Shown here piece after piece: positions 8,676 to 16,146 of a stretch of DNA of 64,000 nucleotides. How positions within the stretch are numbered: position 1 is the stretch's first letter; every line of letters starts with the position of its first letter. The position numbers and the translations under genes were made by a program. The DNA is from Haloferax mucosum ATCC BAA-1512. GTDB lineage: Archaea > Halobacteriota > Halobacteria > Halobacteriales > Haloferacaceae. The DNA lies in assembly GCF_000337815.1 (NCBI RefSeq), contig NZ_AOLN01000010.1, positions 1-64,000 on the forward strand. The letters are read 5' to 3'. Under the pieces are notes generated by a model. That model had not been told where the DNA came from, did not search any database, and was given only the letters and a program-made list of their open reading frames with translations.

Positions 8676-8752
8676 GGAGTTGGCATCCTTGTCACCTGGT
8701 GTTGTTCCTGTCCGCAAGCACTTATTCCGGTGCGTGGACGAATTTAGATCCT
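8676..8752 (+). promoter_or_regulatory. Upstream block shared with the VOC dioxygenase promoter
   Basis: The 75 bp before the YcaC-like gene resemble the 80 bp before the VOC gene at 11476. Shared features are TTGGCAT/CTGGCAT, then TGTCACCTGGTGTTGT against TGTCACCTGGTGCTGT, then AGCACTTATTCCGGT against GGAGCTTATACCGGT. The core CACC-T-GGTG is a small dyad. The second copy lies next to an HxlR regulator gene, so a common operator with a TATA-like TTATWCC box downstream is plausible. Confidence 0.5.
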
Positions 8753-9385
8753 ATGGACAAGGTAACTGCTACTCCGAGCGATCAGTTGCTCACGCCCCAG
8801 AACTGTGCAATCACACTCATCGACCATCAGCCCGAGATGGTACTCGGAGTCAGTACCATCGAAACCGGGAAACTCCGGAATAACGTCGCCGGGTTGGCAA
8901 AGACCATCGACGCGTACGACCTCCCGGTGGTCCTCACAAGCATCGGCAGAGAGTACAACGGGCCTCTCTTTGAGGAGATCACGGAGACGTTACCGGACGA
9001 GGAGGTAATCGACCGAACGACGATGAACTCGTGGGAGGACGAGGCGTTCGTCGAAGCTGTCGAAGCCACCGGCCGTGACCGCTTGGTCATCGCTGGCCTC
9101 TGGACTGAAGTCTGTGTCTGCTTCGCTGCGCTCTCAGCGGTGGACGCGGGATACGACGTCTACGTCGTTGCCGATGCATCTGGCGGACAGACGACCCCAG
9201 ATCACGAATGTGCGATGGAGCGGATGATCGAAGCCGGTGTGACACCAGTCACGTGGTCGCAGGTCCTCTACGAACTGCAGCGCGACTGGGCAGCTGACGG
9301 TGCCGAACGAGCGCACCAGATCGCAAAAGATCACGGTGGCGACTTCGGGATGGCCGTCGAGTTCGCGGACTTCCTCTCCGAGTAG
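8753..9385 (+). CDS. Isochorismatase-like cysteine hydrolase (YcaC type)
   Basis: A 210-residue alpha/beta hydrolase of the isochorismatase-like superfamily. Asp24 (LIDHQPEM) and Cys121 (GLWTEVCVCF) are the expected catalytic pair, and the RTTMNSWED segment corresponds to the GNINAWD region of E. coli YcaC, the closest type I recognise. YcaC's physiological substrate is uncertain. The N-terminal extension upstream of ATG 8753 (frame open from 8588) is unlikely to be translated because the conserved promoter block lies there. Its promoter resembles that of the VOC dioxygenase at 11476, which ties it to the electrophile-stress cluster downstream. Confidence 0.8.
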   Translation: MDKVTATPSDQLLTPQNCAITLIDHQPEMVLGVSTIETGKLRNNVAGLAKTIDAYDLPVVLTSIGREYNGPLFEEITETLPDEEVIDRTTMNSWEDEAFVEAVEATGRDRLVIAGLWTEVCVCFAALSAVDAGYDVYVVADASGGQTTPDHECAMERMIEAGVTPVTWSQVLYELQRDWAADGAERAHQIAKDHGGDFGMAVEFADFLSE

Positions 9386-9401
9386 GATTACTCGGACAGG
9401 T

Positions 9402-9743
9402 TCAGGGGACCTTGATGTAGTGGTATCCGTCTTCCTGACGCCGCGTGAGTTCTCCGACGGACGTGGGGGCCGTCTCGGCGACGTCAAGGATGTCGTCTGG
9501 CGTCAGTCCAGCGGCCTGCATCGATTTCTCGCAGGCTACGAACTGGACAGCTCCCTCGGATAGTTCGGCGACTTCCTCGGCGTAGTCGGAGTCCGACCGA
9601 ACGAGTTCGATACCGGATGCGTTGACGACGACTGCGACAGCATCCATCTCGACGGATTCGTCGTGAAAGATACCCTTGGCGTATCGAATCGCCGCGTCTT
9701 GAATGTCGTCCGCTCCATCTGCCACGTGAAAGACGGTCTTCAT
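9402..9743 (-). CDS. DsrE/F-like family protein
   Basis: A 113-residue small alpha/beta protein with the DsrE/TusD-like pattern: MKTVFHVAD start, AIRYAKGIFHD helix, VAVVVNASGIELV strand, then VQFVACEKSMQAAGLTPDDIL. The cysteine in FVACEKSM sits where many family members carry their sulfur-relay cysteine. Sulfur transfer or thiol redox is the family theme, but the partner is not known. It converges with the YcaC-like gene (16 bp between stops) and precedes the LtrA gene on the opposite side, within a group of redox-related genes. Confidence 0.78.
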   Translation of the reverse strand: MKTVFHVADGADDIQDAAIRYAKGIFHDESVEMDAVAVVVNASGIELVRSDSDYAEEVAELSEGAVQFVACEKSMQAAGLTPDDILDVAETAPTSVGELTRRQEDGYHYIKVP

Positions 9744-9791
9744 ACCGATTTCATCGGACAGCGGTCGGTAAGTGTTTTCGCTGCCGTCGAT

Positions 9792-10958
9792 TCAGCTCCC
9801 TCGAACCGTTTGGCGAAATTCAGATCGGGCCGTCTCGAAGCCCGAGAGACCGACAAACAAAACCATCAGCGCAAACAGCGAAACAAGTGCTGAGACGTAG
9901 GTCGACAGCGGAATTATCAGACAGCTCCCGACAGCAACGACGAATCTAGGGATGCTGATCGTTCCGGTATCGCGGAATCGAAAGAGGTTGTGTCCGATCA
10001 AGTACAGTGCCCCACCGCCACCGAGCGCCACGGCTGGGATAACCCCAAGCGACTCTCCGACGTGTGCGAGCGTCTGCTCGATTCCGAGCGCGGTAAAGAT
10101 GATTCCCGCGACCATCGGGAGGTGGAGATAACTGTACGAATCCCGTGCCAGGGCCGCTCGCTCCGAACCGGTCGCCGAAACGAGTCGCCGTTCGGCAGCG
10201 AGCACGACGTAGTCGAAGTAGAGCCACCAGAGTGCGAATACGAGCAGGATTCCAGAGAGAGCGGCGACGATAACGCTCGGAGTGAGCGCCAGGTCACCGG
10301 CGTTGACGCCGACGCCGATTGCCACGATAGACTCGCCGAGTGCGATGATAAGGATCAGGCGATAGCGCTCAACGAAGTGGCTCGCCTGGATTTTGAAGCC
10401 GGACACACCTCGGACCAACGGGACGCCGTAGTCGACTGCGAGCGCAATGGTCCACAACAATGCTTGCATCGATCCATCGAGAAATCCCGCCGGGATGAGG
10501 AGTATCGGTCCAAATAAAAATCCAGGGGCGAGTCGCAAAATCGCATCTCGAGTCTCCGGATCGGTGGCAATCGCGTACAGCACTACATGCAATACCCGGA
10601 CAAGGAAGTACGCAAGGCCGAAGAGTACGCCGTCATCGCCGAAAGCGTCGGGAACAGCGAGTGCGACGATGAGCATTGCCGCCATCGCTGTGAGAAGCAC
10701 GAGTCGTGCCGGTAGTGCTTCCTCAGCGGGAATTGCGTTCGTCAACCAGGAATAGGTGACCCACGCCCACCACAGTACGGCGAGCAAGCCGACACCACGA
10801 ACGATTCCGACCCACGTCAGATGGTTGGCGAGGAAGCCACTCACCTGGGTCATGGCGAAGACGAAGACGAGGTCAAAAAATAACTCCAGTGGCGTTACTT
10901 CCTGTTCGCTCTCACCGACATTTGCGTGAGTCGAAAAGATGGATAGAGCCGATGTCAT
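9792..10958 (-). CDS. LtrA family membrane protein
   Basis: A 388-residue integral membrane protein with about ten helices. The N-terminal motif EVTPLELFFDLVFVFAMTQV and the central FVERYRLILIIALGESI are hallmarks of the low-temperature-requirement A (LtrA) family. Biochemical function is unknown; the family was named from a Listeria cold-growth phenotype. It is convergent with nothing and lies 48 bp upstream of the DsrE-like gene on the same strand, so the two may share a transcript. The start at 10958 leaves a short polar N-terminus before the first helix, as usual in the family. Confidence 0.85.
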   Translation of the reverse strand: MTSALSIFSTHANVGESEQEVTPLELFFDLVFVFAMTQVSGFLANHLTWVGIVRGVGLLAVLWWAWVTYSWLTNAIPAEEALPARLVLLTAMAAMLIVALAVPDAFGDDGVLFGLAYFLVRVLHVVLYAIATDPETRDAILRLAPGFLFGPILLIPAGFLDGSMQALLWTIALAVDYGVPLVRGVSGFKIQASHFVERYRLILIIALGESIVAIGVGVNAGDLALTPSVIVAALSGILLVFALWWLYFDYVVLAAERRLVSATGSERAALARDSYSYLHLPMVAGIIFTALGIEQTLAHVGESLGVIPAVALGGGGALYLIGHNLFRFRDTGTISIPRFVVAVGSCLIIPLSTYVSALVSLFALMVLFVGLSGFETARSEFRQTVRGS

Positions 10959-11042
10959 CTACCCTTTCGTTTCAGACGGCGGGGCTTCAATATTCAGGAG
11001 TTGCGTGCTCTCTAGGAGTGTTTGGCTCGGTGATACTGTTAC

Positions 11043-11399
11043 TCAATCAGAGCTGGACCGCGATTCGCCAGCCCATTCACTCGTCCACTCCTCTATTTTG
11101 TCGAACACCGGGCAAAGCGATTCGCCTTTCGTAGTGAGGCTGTAGAACGTAGCGACGGGTGCATCCTCTTCCAGACGCCGATTGACGTATCCTAACTCCT
11201 GGAGGGCATCCAAGACCCGGGAGAGGGTCCGGCCTGACGCACCGGTCGAGCGCTTGAGTTCGTTAAACCGTTTCTCAACCTACTGCAGGTCGTAGAGAAC
11301 GACCAGTCGCCACTTCGATTCGAGTTGGCTGAGCGAGTCGATCACGTTACACAAGTCGTCGCCGAGATCGGCCTCCGAATCTGACCGGGGTACTGGCAT
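11043..11399 (-). pseudogene. HxlR-type regulator with an internal amber codon
   Basis: A single frame from ATG 11399 to TGA 11043 encodes 118 codons of an HxlR winged-helix regulator: LCNVIDSLSQLESKWRLVVLYDLQ, stop, VEKRFNELKRSTGASGRTLS, then LQELGYVNRRLEED and YSLTTKGESL. The only lesion is one TAG (11280-11282) at the place where family members have a short turn before KRFNELKR. The downstream half is well preserved, so the mutation looks recent, or it could be a sequencing error or be suppressed. It is divergent from the VOC dioxygenase gene with 76 bp between starts, the usual place for the local regulator of that operon. Confidence 0.75.
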
Positions 11400-11475
11400 G
11401 ACTGTCACCTGGTGCTGTCGTTGTCTGCGGGAGCTTATACCGGTTCGGAAACGAAGTAGGTTACACAACGATACT
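11392..11475 (+). promoter_or_regulatory. Divergent promoter of HxlR and VOC genes
   Basis: Carries TGTCACCTGGTGCTGT with the dyad CACC-T-GGTG at about 11404-11412 and a TATA-like CTTATACC about 35 bp before ATG 11476. The same arrangement precedes the gene at 8753. It is inferred to be the HxlR operator and promoter region. Confidence 0.5.
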
Positions 11476-12111
11476 ATGATGAGCGATCAATCCACACTCA
11501 CGAAACCGCCGGTGACGGTCGAGACACCGGACAGTGCGCTCCACACGACTGGACTGGACCACGTCTCGATTATCGGAAGCAACGTCGAGGACACGATCGC
11601 GTTCTACCGTGACGTACTCGGGATGTCACTCGTCCTCAGGCAACCTAATCTCGACGCGCCGAACATCACACACCTGTTCTTCGATACGGGGGATGGACGC
11701 ATGCTGACGTTCTTCGTCGAAGACGGTCGAGAGACGAACGCGGGCCGCCTGCGAACACCGATTGGCGGTGTCCACCACGTCGCGTTCAGGTACGAGCCCG
11801 AACGGCTGGAAGAGACCCGTGCCGGGCTCGAAGAACACGGGCATCACTACAACGAGTTTGACCGTGGGATCTTCCACTCGCTGTATACAACCGATCACAA
11901 CGGTCTCGTCATCGAGCTGGCGACCGACAAATTCGAGATTCCCGACGATCGGCGCGGCGAAGTGCTGGCCCTCGCACAGGAAAAACGACTCCAAGACGGT
12001 GCCGAGTACGCCAAAGCGGAACATCTCGAAGCCGCACTCGACGAACTCGACATACCCGTCGAACGGAAGACACTCCCCGACGCGCAGTCTGGTGCTGGCG
12101 GATTCGACTAA
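11476..12111 (+). CDS. VOC family (glyoxalase/dioxygenase-like) protein
   Basis: 211 residues containing two beta-alpha-beta-beta-beta halves of the vicinal-oxygen-chelate fold. Candidate metal ligands are His28 or so in TTGLDHVSIIGSN, His in GGVHHVAFRY and Glu in LVIELATDKF. This matches extradiol dioxygenase / glyoxalase-type enzymes such as the Bacillus mhq products that cleave hydroquinones. The start is ATG 11476 (or 11479). A second dioxygenase and an esterase follow in the same direction, an arrangement like quinone-detoxification operons. A 40-residue fragment of a close paralogue lies at 40522. Confidence 0.8.
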   Translation: MMSDQSTLTKPPVTVETPDSALHTTGLDHVSIIGSNVEDTIAFYRDVLGMSLVLRQPNLDAPNITHLFFDTGDGRMLTFFVEDGRETNAGRLRTPIGGVHHVAFRYEPERLEETRAGLEEHGHHYNEFDRGIFHSLYTTDHNGLVIELATDKFEIPDDRRGEVLALAQEKRLQDGAEYAKAEHLEAALDELDIPVERKTLPDAQSGAGGFD

Positions 12112-12172
12112 GCTCGGCAGAACCCAGAGAAACGGAGCAAAGCCTCACGGCGCCCCTTCGCATACCACTCAC

Positions 12173-13126
12173 ATGCTCACTGATACATCCGGAATCCACC
12201 ACATCACAGGAATCGTTCGCAACGCCCAGGAGAACGTCGACTTCTACAGCGGCGTGCTCGGTCTTCGGCTCGTCAAACAAACGGTGAACTTCAACGACAA
12301 GTTCACCCGGCACCTCTTCTACGGTGACGAAACTGGCTCGCCAGGTACCGCCCTGACGTTCTTTCCGTACCCCGCCGAAGACGATGGTCGCCCCGGAAAG
12401 CCACAGATCAGCACCGCTGCGCTGACTATCCCGTCGAACTCGGTGTCCTACTGGCAGGACCGACTAGCCGAACACGACGTCACGGTTGAGGGACCACGCG
12501 ACCGGTTCGACGAGACAATCCTTCGGTTTTCCGACCCGGACGGCACACAACTCGAACTCGTCACCGGTGAGCCAGACGTAGAGCCGTGGGTGGACGGTCC
12601 GGTTCCAACTCAGCACGCGATTCGCGGTATCCACGGCGTAACGCTACTTTCGACGAGCGTCTTCGTCACTGCGAGCGTACTGGATACACTGGGATTCGAA
12701 CTCCTTGATCAAGCTGGTGACCGGGTTCGGTATCAGGCACAGGGGGACCATGCGACCGTCATCGATCTCCTCGACCGGGACGCCGAGTTTGGTCGGGAGG
12801 GTGCTGGATCCATCCATCACGTTGCCGTGCGGATTCCTGAAAAAGACCAACTCTATGAGTGGCACGACCTCTTCCGCGAGCGTGGATACGATGTGTCACG
12901 AGTGAAGGACCGTCATTTCTTCCACTCGCTGTACGTTCGTGGACCCAGTGGAATCCTGTTCGAACTCGCCACCGAGGTTCCCGGACTCACAGGTGAGGGT
13001 AATCTGGACACACTTGGGGAGTCGCTGTTTCTCCCACCGTGGCTCGAAGAAGACCGTGAGATGATCGAGGGGAAACTGCAGCCACTCGATTTCACTGTGG
13101 GGGGCGACGAATGGACGAGCGAGTAG
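12173..13126 (+). CDS. Ring-cleaving dioxygenase (MhqO/MhqA-like, VOC)
   Basis: 317 residues with two VOC modules. The N-terminal module is recognised by GIHHITGIVRNAQENVDFYSGVLGLRLVKQ segments and YWQDRL, the C-terminal one by SIHHVAVRIPEKDQLYEW, HFFHSLYVR and GILFELAT. The His-His-Glu ligand set (IHHIT, IHGVT/IHHVA, FELAT) fits a type I extradiol dioxygenase. Bacterial relatives named MhqO/MhqA/LinE cleave (methyl)hydroquinone-type compounds, which suggests quinone detoxification; the actual substrate is inferred only. It starts 61 bp after the first VOC gene and overlaps the esterase gene by 16 bp, so the three are one operon. Confidence 0.85.
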   Translation: MLTDTSGIHHITGIVRNAQENVDFYSGVLGLRLVKQTVNFNDKFTRHLFYGDETGSPGTALTFFPYPAEDDGRPGKPQISTAALTIPSNSVSYWQDRLAEHDVTVEGPRDRFDETILRFSDPDGTQLELVTGEPDVEPWVDGPVPTQHAIRGIHGVTLLSTSVFVTASVLDTLGFELLDQAGDRVRYQAQGDHATVIDLLDRDAEFGREGAGSIHHVAVRIPEKDQLYEWHDLFRERGYDVSRVKDRHFFHSLYVRGPSGILFELATEVPGLTGEGNLDTLGESLFLPPWLEEDREMIEGKLQPLDFTVGGDEWTSE

Positions 13127-13788
13127 ATTCCTCCGGAATAGACGAGCACCCGCACCAAGGACAACCAATCGAGACGGCGGGTGCACCCCCACAAGCTGCA
13201 GAAGCTGCAGTCGTCATGCTCCACGGACGCGGTTCGACTGCCAAGCAGATTCTCAGATTAGTTGACGAGATTAACCATCACGGCGTGGCCTACCTTGCCC
13301 CTCAAGCAGCGAACAGTACCTGGTATCCTCACTCAGGGTTCGCACCCTTCGAAGACAACGAACCGTGGTTCTCATCAGCACTCAACCATGTTTCGAGCGC
13401 ACTTGAGATGGCTGCTGATGCAGGGGTAGCGCCCGAGCGAACGATACTGCTCGGATTCTCACAAGGTGGTTGCCTTGCGAGTGAGTTCGTCGCTCGAAAT
13501 CCGCGTCGCTACGGCGGTCTCGTGGTGTTATCGGGAAGTCTCCTCGGGCCAGAGCCGAGAGATGACTACGTCGGGTCGATCGATTGCACACCGGTTTTTC
13601 TTGGCTGCGGTACCGATGATTCATGGGTCGCTGCCGAACGCGTTCACGAGACAGCGCGCGTGTTGGACGAGATTGGTGGCAACGTAACCAAGCAATTGTA
13701 CGAGGGAATGGGGCACACTATCAACGACGACGAGGTCCAGGTAATCAATACATTCATTGAACAGTTAACCTATATATCGCGTTCATAG
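13111..13788 (+). CDS. Phospholipase/carboxylesterase (MhqD-like)
   Basis: A 225-residue alpha/beta hydrolase. The catalytic triad is visible: Ser117 in GFSQGG, Asp169/170 in CGTDDSW and His202 in GMGHT. The oxyanion motif MLHGRGS is at 37-42. It belongs to the carboxylesterase/MhqD group that accompanies hydroquinone dioxygenases in Firmicutes. The start codon lies inside the last codons of the dioxygenase gene, in another frame, indicating translational coupling. Likely substrate: small esters or thioesters formed after ring cleavage (inference). Confidence 0.82.
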   Translation: MDERVDSSGIDEHPHQGQPIETAGAPPQAAEAAVVMLHGRGSTAKQILRLVDEINHHGVAYLAPQAANSTWYPHSGFAPFEDNEPWFSSALNHVSSALEMAADAGVAPERTILLGFSQGGCLASEFVARNPRRYGGLVVLSGSLLGPEPRDDYVGSIDCTPVFLGCGTDDSWVAAERVHETARVLDEIGGNVTKQLYEGMGHTINDDEVQVINTFIEQLTYISRS

Positions 13789-13879
13789 ATGTCTACACCT
13801 ATTTCAGCAGGCCACGGACCGAATTTGCCGAGCCAGATTCCAGCGATACACTGAGTGTCTGTCTCACGTTATTCGAAAT

Positions 13880-14131
13880 ATGCCGGTAGAAAACCCCGAC
13901 CAACCCCGTCAGATTCTTCGATATGACCGGGTTGCAGTCGTGGGGGCATCAACCTCTTACGAGAAAACTGCACACATCGTGTCGGCGTATCTCCAGCGGC
14001 ACGGGTACGAACTCCGACCAATCAATCCGACTGCAGACGAGATTTTTGGCACTCAGGCGTTCGAGTCACTCGCCAGCGCTCCCGAGACAGTTGACATCGT
14101 GGATATCTTCCGGCCGAGCGAAAATGTATGA
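13880..14131 (+). pseudogene. Truncated CoA-binding domain protein (YccU-like)
   Basis: 83 residues matching the N-terminal ~85 of the 135-145 residue CoA-binding (YccU/HcgN-type) Rossmann proteins: ILRYDRVAVVGAS, IVSAYLQRHGYELRPINP, IFGTQAFESL, VDIVDIFRPSENV. The frame stops exactly where the family continues with a helix and the VWLQ strand. The missing third is not found downstream. Instead a transposase C-terminal fragment and IS right end begin within 50 bp, so a rearrangement truncated the gene. Confidence 0.75.
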
Positions 14132-14174
14132 CACAAATGCCAATTCGCGTACGAGTTGATATTTTTTGCCGAAG

Positions 14175-14525
14175 GCATCTTCGAAGGGTTATCGAGTCCG
14201 ACTCTTCTACTTCCTCTTTGCCATCCTCTTGTACAATATCTGGCGACTCACTGATTTCCTGCTGAGAGTGAGACGACTGCGTCTGTGATAACCGCTGGTG
14301 AATGCGTTGAGCTGTTTCTTCGGCGCTACTTCACCCGACTAAGTGAATGAGCACGCTGGCTTGCCTCTCGTGGGCGGTGGCACTATCTACAGGTGGAATC
14401 TGTCGGCTGGGTTCTGACAATTATAATGAATTAACTGATTCGGACAGATTTTCTAGCTCACTTCCCGTAATCTTGCCTAATCACGGGGTAAATCAACGCT
14501 AAAATTGCCCATCCTCCGAAACTGT
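14175..14525 (+). mobile_element. Transposase C-terminus plus transposon right end, copy B
   Basis: At 14200-14260 one frame reads RLFYFLFAILLYNIWRLTDF, the membrane-like C-terminal helix of many haloarchaeal DDE transposases. A shifted frame then gives VITAGECVELF, ending near CACCCGACTAAG. The shared ~190-bp non-coding block follows (14336-14525, ending CCGAAACT). The 5' part of the transposon is gone. The last bases of the block lie inside the histidine kinase gene on the other strand and supply its final codons. Confidence 0.68.
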
Positions 14526-15659
14526 CGCTTCCGGTAGCTCAATTTTGAATATAGCGCCATGCGGTGTATTACTCTCGACTTCGACCGACCCGTCGTACCG
14601 TTCGACGAACGTTTCGACGAGGTAGAGACCGACGCCGACACCGGAGCTTTCTTGGGCCTTCTTCCCGCGGGTGAAAATCCGCTCGCGGTCCCCCGGAGGG
14701 ATGCCTGGCCCGTTGTCGGAGACGGTTAGCACGTATCTGTCGCGGCCGTCCGCCCCCGTCTCGGGGGCCTTTCGGACGACGACTTCGACCTCGGGGTCGG
14801 GGTTGTCGTTGTGAGAGACGGCGTTCGTGAGGAGGTTGCGGACGACAGAAGCGACGAAACTGTCCGCTTCGACGAGCGCCTCGTCCGGGCAGTCGGTTCT
14901 GAACTCGACGTCCGGGAACTGCGCTTCGGCGTCTGCAACCTCGTTGTGTACGGTATCGACCAGCGAGACGGCGGTCAACTGCGGTTCGTCCTCGGTCAAC
15001 GCTTCCAGCAAGTCGCCGACGGATTCGGTCAGTTCGACGATGTGTTCTGCGGCGCTCACGATTCGATTCACCGCCGTCTCGTTGGCGTCTGTCGCGTCCG
15101 AGTCGAGCGTTTGTGCCCACCCGAGGACGACCGCGGCGTCGTTTCGGATGTCGTGTCGAACCAGCCAGTTCAACATGGCGAGTTCCTGATTTTTGTTCTC
15201 CAGTTCGAGCGCGTTTCGCTTCCGGCCGATTGCGTACCGAACCGTCCGCGTGAGTACGCGGGGTGTGACGGTATCTTTGACGAGAAAATCTTGTGCGCCG
15301 CGTTCGACCGCCGTCGTTCCGGTGGTACCGTCGTCAACGCCGGTGAGGACGATAACCGCGGCCTCGGGCGCGTCGTCGAGAATCGCACTCACCGTGTCTA
15401 ATCCCTTCGAATCTGGGAGGTTCAAATCGAGGAGCACGACGTCGAAATCGGCGACAATCTCCCGCGCGGATTCGAGCGTCCCGACGTGTTGCAGGCGGAA
15501 CGGCGGGCCTTCGTCCGTCCCCGTCGCGGCGCTTTGCGGTTCGAGGAGCATCTTCTCGAAGAGTTTCGCGTCCGCCTCGTTGTCTTCGACGAGGAGCACG
15601 TCTATCGCATCTATCGTCTCTACCGTCGCCTGTGAGTCGTGTTCGGGCATGTTAGACAC
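14499..15659 (-). CDS. Response-regulator/histidine kinase hybrid
   Basis: 386 residues. An N-terminal receiver (about 18-140: LLVEDNEAD, phospho-acceptor Asp in FDVVLLDLNLPDS, Lys in FLVKD) joins a kinase with the H-box LNWLVRHDIRND, an N-box (LLTNAVSHND) and G-boxes (DNGPGIP, GVGVGLYLV). No membrane or PAS segment, so it is a cytosolic kinase fed through its receiver. The last seven codons (SEDGQF-stop) come from the right end of a transposon remnant, so the original C-terminus was replaced after the ATPase domain. It is the last gene of a four-gene signalling operon and overlaps the preceding receiver gene by 8 bp. Confidence 0.85.
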   Translation of the reverse strand: MSNMPEHDSQATVETIDAIDVLLVEDNEADAKLFEKMLLEPQSAATGTDEGPPFRLQHVGTLESAREIVADFDVVLLDLNLPDSKGLDTVSAILDDAPEAAVIVLTGVDDGTTGTTAVERGAQDFLVKDTVTPRVLTRTVRYAIGRKRNALELENKNQELAMLNWLVRHDIRNDAAVVLGWAQTLDSDATDANETAVNRIVSAAEHIVELTESVGDLLEALTEDEPQLTAVSLVDTVHNEVADAEAQFPDVEFRTDCPDEALVEADSFVASVVRNLLTNAVSHNDNPDPEVEVVVRKAPETGADGRDRYVLTVSDNGPGIPPGDRERIFTRGKKAQESSGVGVGLYLVETFVERYDGSVEVESNTPHGAIFKIELPEATVSEDGQF

Positions 15660-16146
15660 CGTGACGGTTGGGGAGCGCGGCCGCGTGCGCCCAAAAGTCG
15701 AACGTTCGTTCGAGCACCGACTGTAGCTCGGGATAGTGCATCGGCTTAATCAAGTACGCGTTCGCGTGCAACTCGTAGGCCCGCTGGATATCCGTCTGCG
15801 ACTCCGACCCGCTCAGAACGATGACGGGAAGGCTCCGACTTGCGGGCATCGACCGTATCTGTTCGAGGAGTTCGTAGCCGTCAGAATCGGGGAGGTTGAG
15901 GTCTAAAAGCACGAAATCAGGGCGGTCGGCCGTTCCGAGATCGAGGTCGCCTCGGAGGTACGCGAGCGCGTCCGAAGCGCAGGAAACCGCGGTGACCGAG
16001 AGATTGCGGTCCGACCGGCCAACGACTTGTTTGACGAGTTCGACGTCCGCGGGGTTGTCCTCGACGTGGAGGACGACGAACGGCCGCGAATCTCCGGTGG
16101 AGTCAGCACGCATCGCCGTGGGCCTTTCTTGTACTGGCGGCGTCAT
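15652..16146 (-). CDS. Single-domain response regulator
   Basis: A 164-residue protein with one receiver domain (about 22-150): VLHVEDNPAD acidic pair, Asp in FVLLDLNLPDSDG, Thr/Ser in VIVLSGSES, Lys in YLIKPM. No output domain. This Rcp1-type stand-alone receiver commonly shuttles phosphate between kinases, as in haloarchaeal PAS/GAF kinase operons. It overlaps the kinase gene upstream by 4 bp (ATGA) and the kinase downstream by 8 bp, so stoichiometric translation is likely. Confidence 0.88.
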   Translation of the reverse strand: MTPPVQERPTAMRADSTGDSRPFVVLHVEDNPADVELVKQVVGRSDRNLSVTAVSCASDALAYLRGDLDLGTADRPDFVLLDLNLPDSDGYELLEQIRSMPASRSLPVIVLSGSESQTDIQRAYELHANAYLIKPMHYPELQSVLERTFDFWAHAAALPNRHGV

